Below are positions 63,181 to 64,000 of a stretch of 64,000 bases of DNA, piece by piece. Position 1 is the stretch's first letter; each line of letters opens with the position of its first letter. Location of the stretch: assembly GCA_016882545.1 (NCBI GenBank), contig VGPW01000002.1, forward strand, positions 1-64,000. Direction: 5' to 3'. This DNA comes from Cyanobacteria bacterium M_surface_10_m2_179 (GTDB lineage: Bacteria; Cyanobacteriota; Cyanobacteriia; PCC-6307; Cyanobiaceae). The notes under the pieces were generated by a model. The model was not told the origin of the DNA, ran no database searches, and saw only the letters and a list, made by a program, of their open reading frames with translations. A program made the translations under genes and the position numbers.

Positions 63181-63387
63181 ATGAAGCGCTCAGGCGGGAT
63201 TCGCAGCCTGCGGCTGCAGCCCATTCCCCTGCTGCTGGCGCTGCTGGCTGTGCTCGATCTGCGCGTTGAGCTGCAACTGCTCAACGACCATTTCACCCTC
63301 ACCAGCCTGGTGGCGCTGGTGCACCACCACCCGCTGGCGGTGTGCGTGTTGGTGCTCACCCCCTGGTTGTGGAGCCGCTGCGCCTAG
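63181..63387 (+). CDS. Small hypothetical membrane protein
   Basis: MKRSGGIRSLRLQPIPLLLALLAVLDLRVELQLLNDHFTLTSLVALVHHHPLAVCVLVLTPWLWSRCA. Confidence 0.65.
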   Translation: MKRSGGIRSLRLQPIPLLLALLAVLDLRVELQLLNDHFTLTSLVALVHHHPLAVCVLVLTPWLWSRCA

Positions 63388-64000
63388 AGCCAGCGATCCA
63401 TGATCTGCTCCACCAGCACCCGCTGAGAGATCACCTGCAGCACCACCACCAGCGGCAGCGCCAGCAGCACACCCGGCAAACCGAGTAGTGCTCCCAGGCT
63501 GAGCTGGGCCATTAGGGCCACCGTGGGCAGCAGGTTCACCGTGCGGCTGAGCAAAAGCGGCGTGAGCAGAAAGGCTTCACCGTTCTGAAGCACCAAGCGC
63601 AGGATCAACACCTGCAGCGCCAGACCCGGCGACACCAGCAGAGCCACAGCCAGCGGCAGCAGGGTGGCGGCGGTGGGGCCAATGGTGGGCACAAAGGTGA
63701 GCAGGCCGCATACCAAACCACTCAGCAGCGCCAGGGGCACCTTCAGGGCTGCGAGCCCGGCCCAGGTGAGCAGAAACACGGCCAGGGCCGAGAGGGTCAT
63801 CCCAGCCAGCCAGCCGCCCAGGGCGGCGCGACAGGCGCCGAGCAGCTCTGTCGCCAGCGCTCTGAAGTGCGCTGGTGTGGCCGCCACCACCAGGCGCTGA
63901 TGGCTGCGGGGATCGAGCACCAGCAGCAGCGCCAGCAACACCATCAGCAGCAGCTGCACCGTGCCGGCGGCTGCACCCCCGGCCACCCCCAGCAGCTGCC
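63384..64000 (-). CDS. AI-2E family transporter (truncated by window end)
   Basis: Multiple TM; LVCGLLTFVPTIGPTAATLLPLAVALL; LPTVALMAQLSLGALLGLPGVLLALPL. Confidence 0.88.
   Translation of the reverse strand, partial: QLLGVAGGAAAGTVQLLLMVLLALLLVLDPRSHQRLVVAATPAHFRALATELLGACRAALGGWLAGMTLSALAVFLLTWAGLAALKVPLALLSGLVCGLLTFVPTIGPTAATLLPLAVALLVSPGLALQVLILRLVLQNGEAFLLTPLLLSRTVNLLPTVALMAQLSLGALLGLPGVLLALPLVVVLQVISQRVLVEQIMDRWL

Overview
This is a gene-dense, GC-rich cyanobacterial chromosome segment. The gene content (psbA, DUF760, PAM68, DUF1816, DUF3082, mntCAB, menD/menB, UbiD-like, uninterrupted dnaE) points to a Cyanobium/Synechococcus-type picocyanobacterium; that lineage call is inference. Most of the window is core housekeeping: psbA (5' truncated by the window), mntCAB, lepB, menD-menB, glgA, murF, glmU, aroA, ubiD-like, murI, sds, acs, tRNA-Pro(UGG), msrA, trpD, carA, rlmB, gatA, dnaE, rpsO, ruvA, dnaG, umuDC, ksgA, ispE, pdhB, secDF. 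I saw no CRISPR array, transposon, prophage or rRNA operon. The most interesting signal is at 3.99-4.93 kb. Two paralogous ~58-aa proteins (about 24/52 aligned residues identical) lie on opposite strands; one, at 4723..4902, is below the length cutoff of the supplied ORF track. Each is preceded by a perfect GTA-N8-TAC NtcA-type motif followed after exactly 21 nt by a TAN3T -10 box. The second sits directly upstream of mntCAB. Other points: a probable 1-nt frameshift in an MHS/MFS transporter, a terminator-like hairpin inside the PAM68 CDS just after rpsO, a candidate LexA box before umuDC, an empty DnaE split-intein site, a truncated Ntn-hydrolase-like ORF, a Cys-free Rrf2 regulator and several unlisted single-TM micro-ORFs. 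Homology calls come from reading the translations; no search was run.
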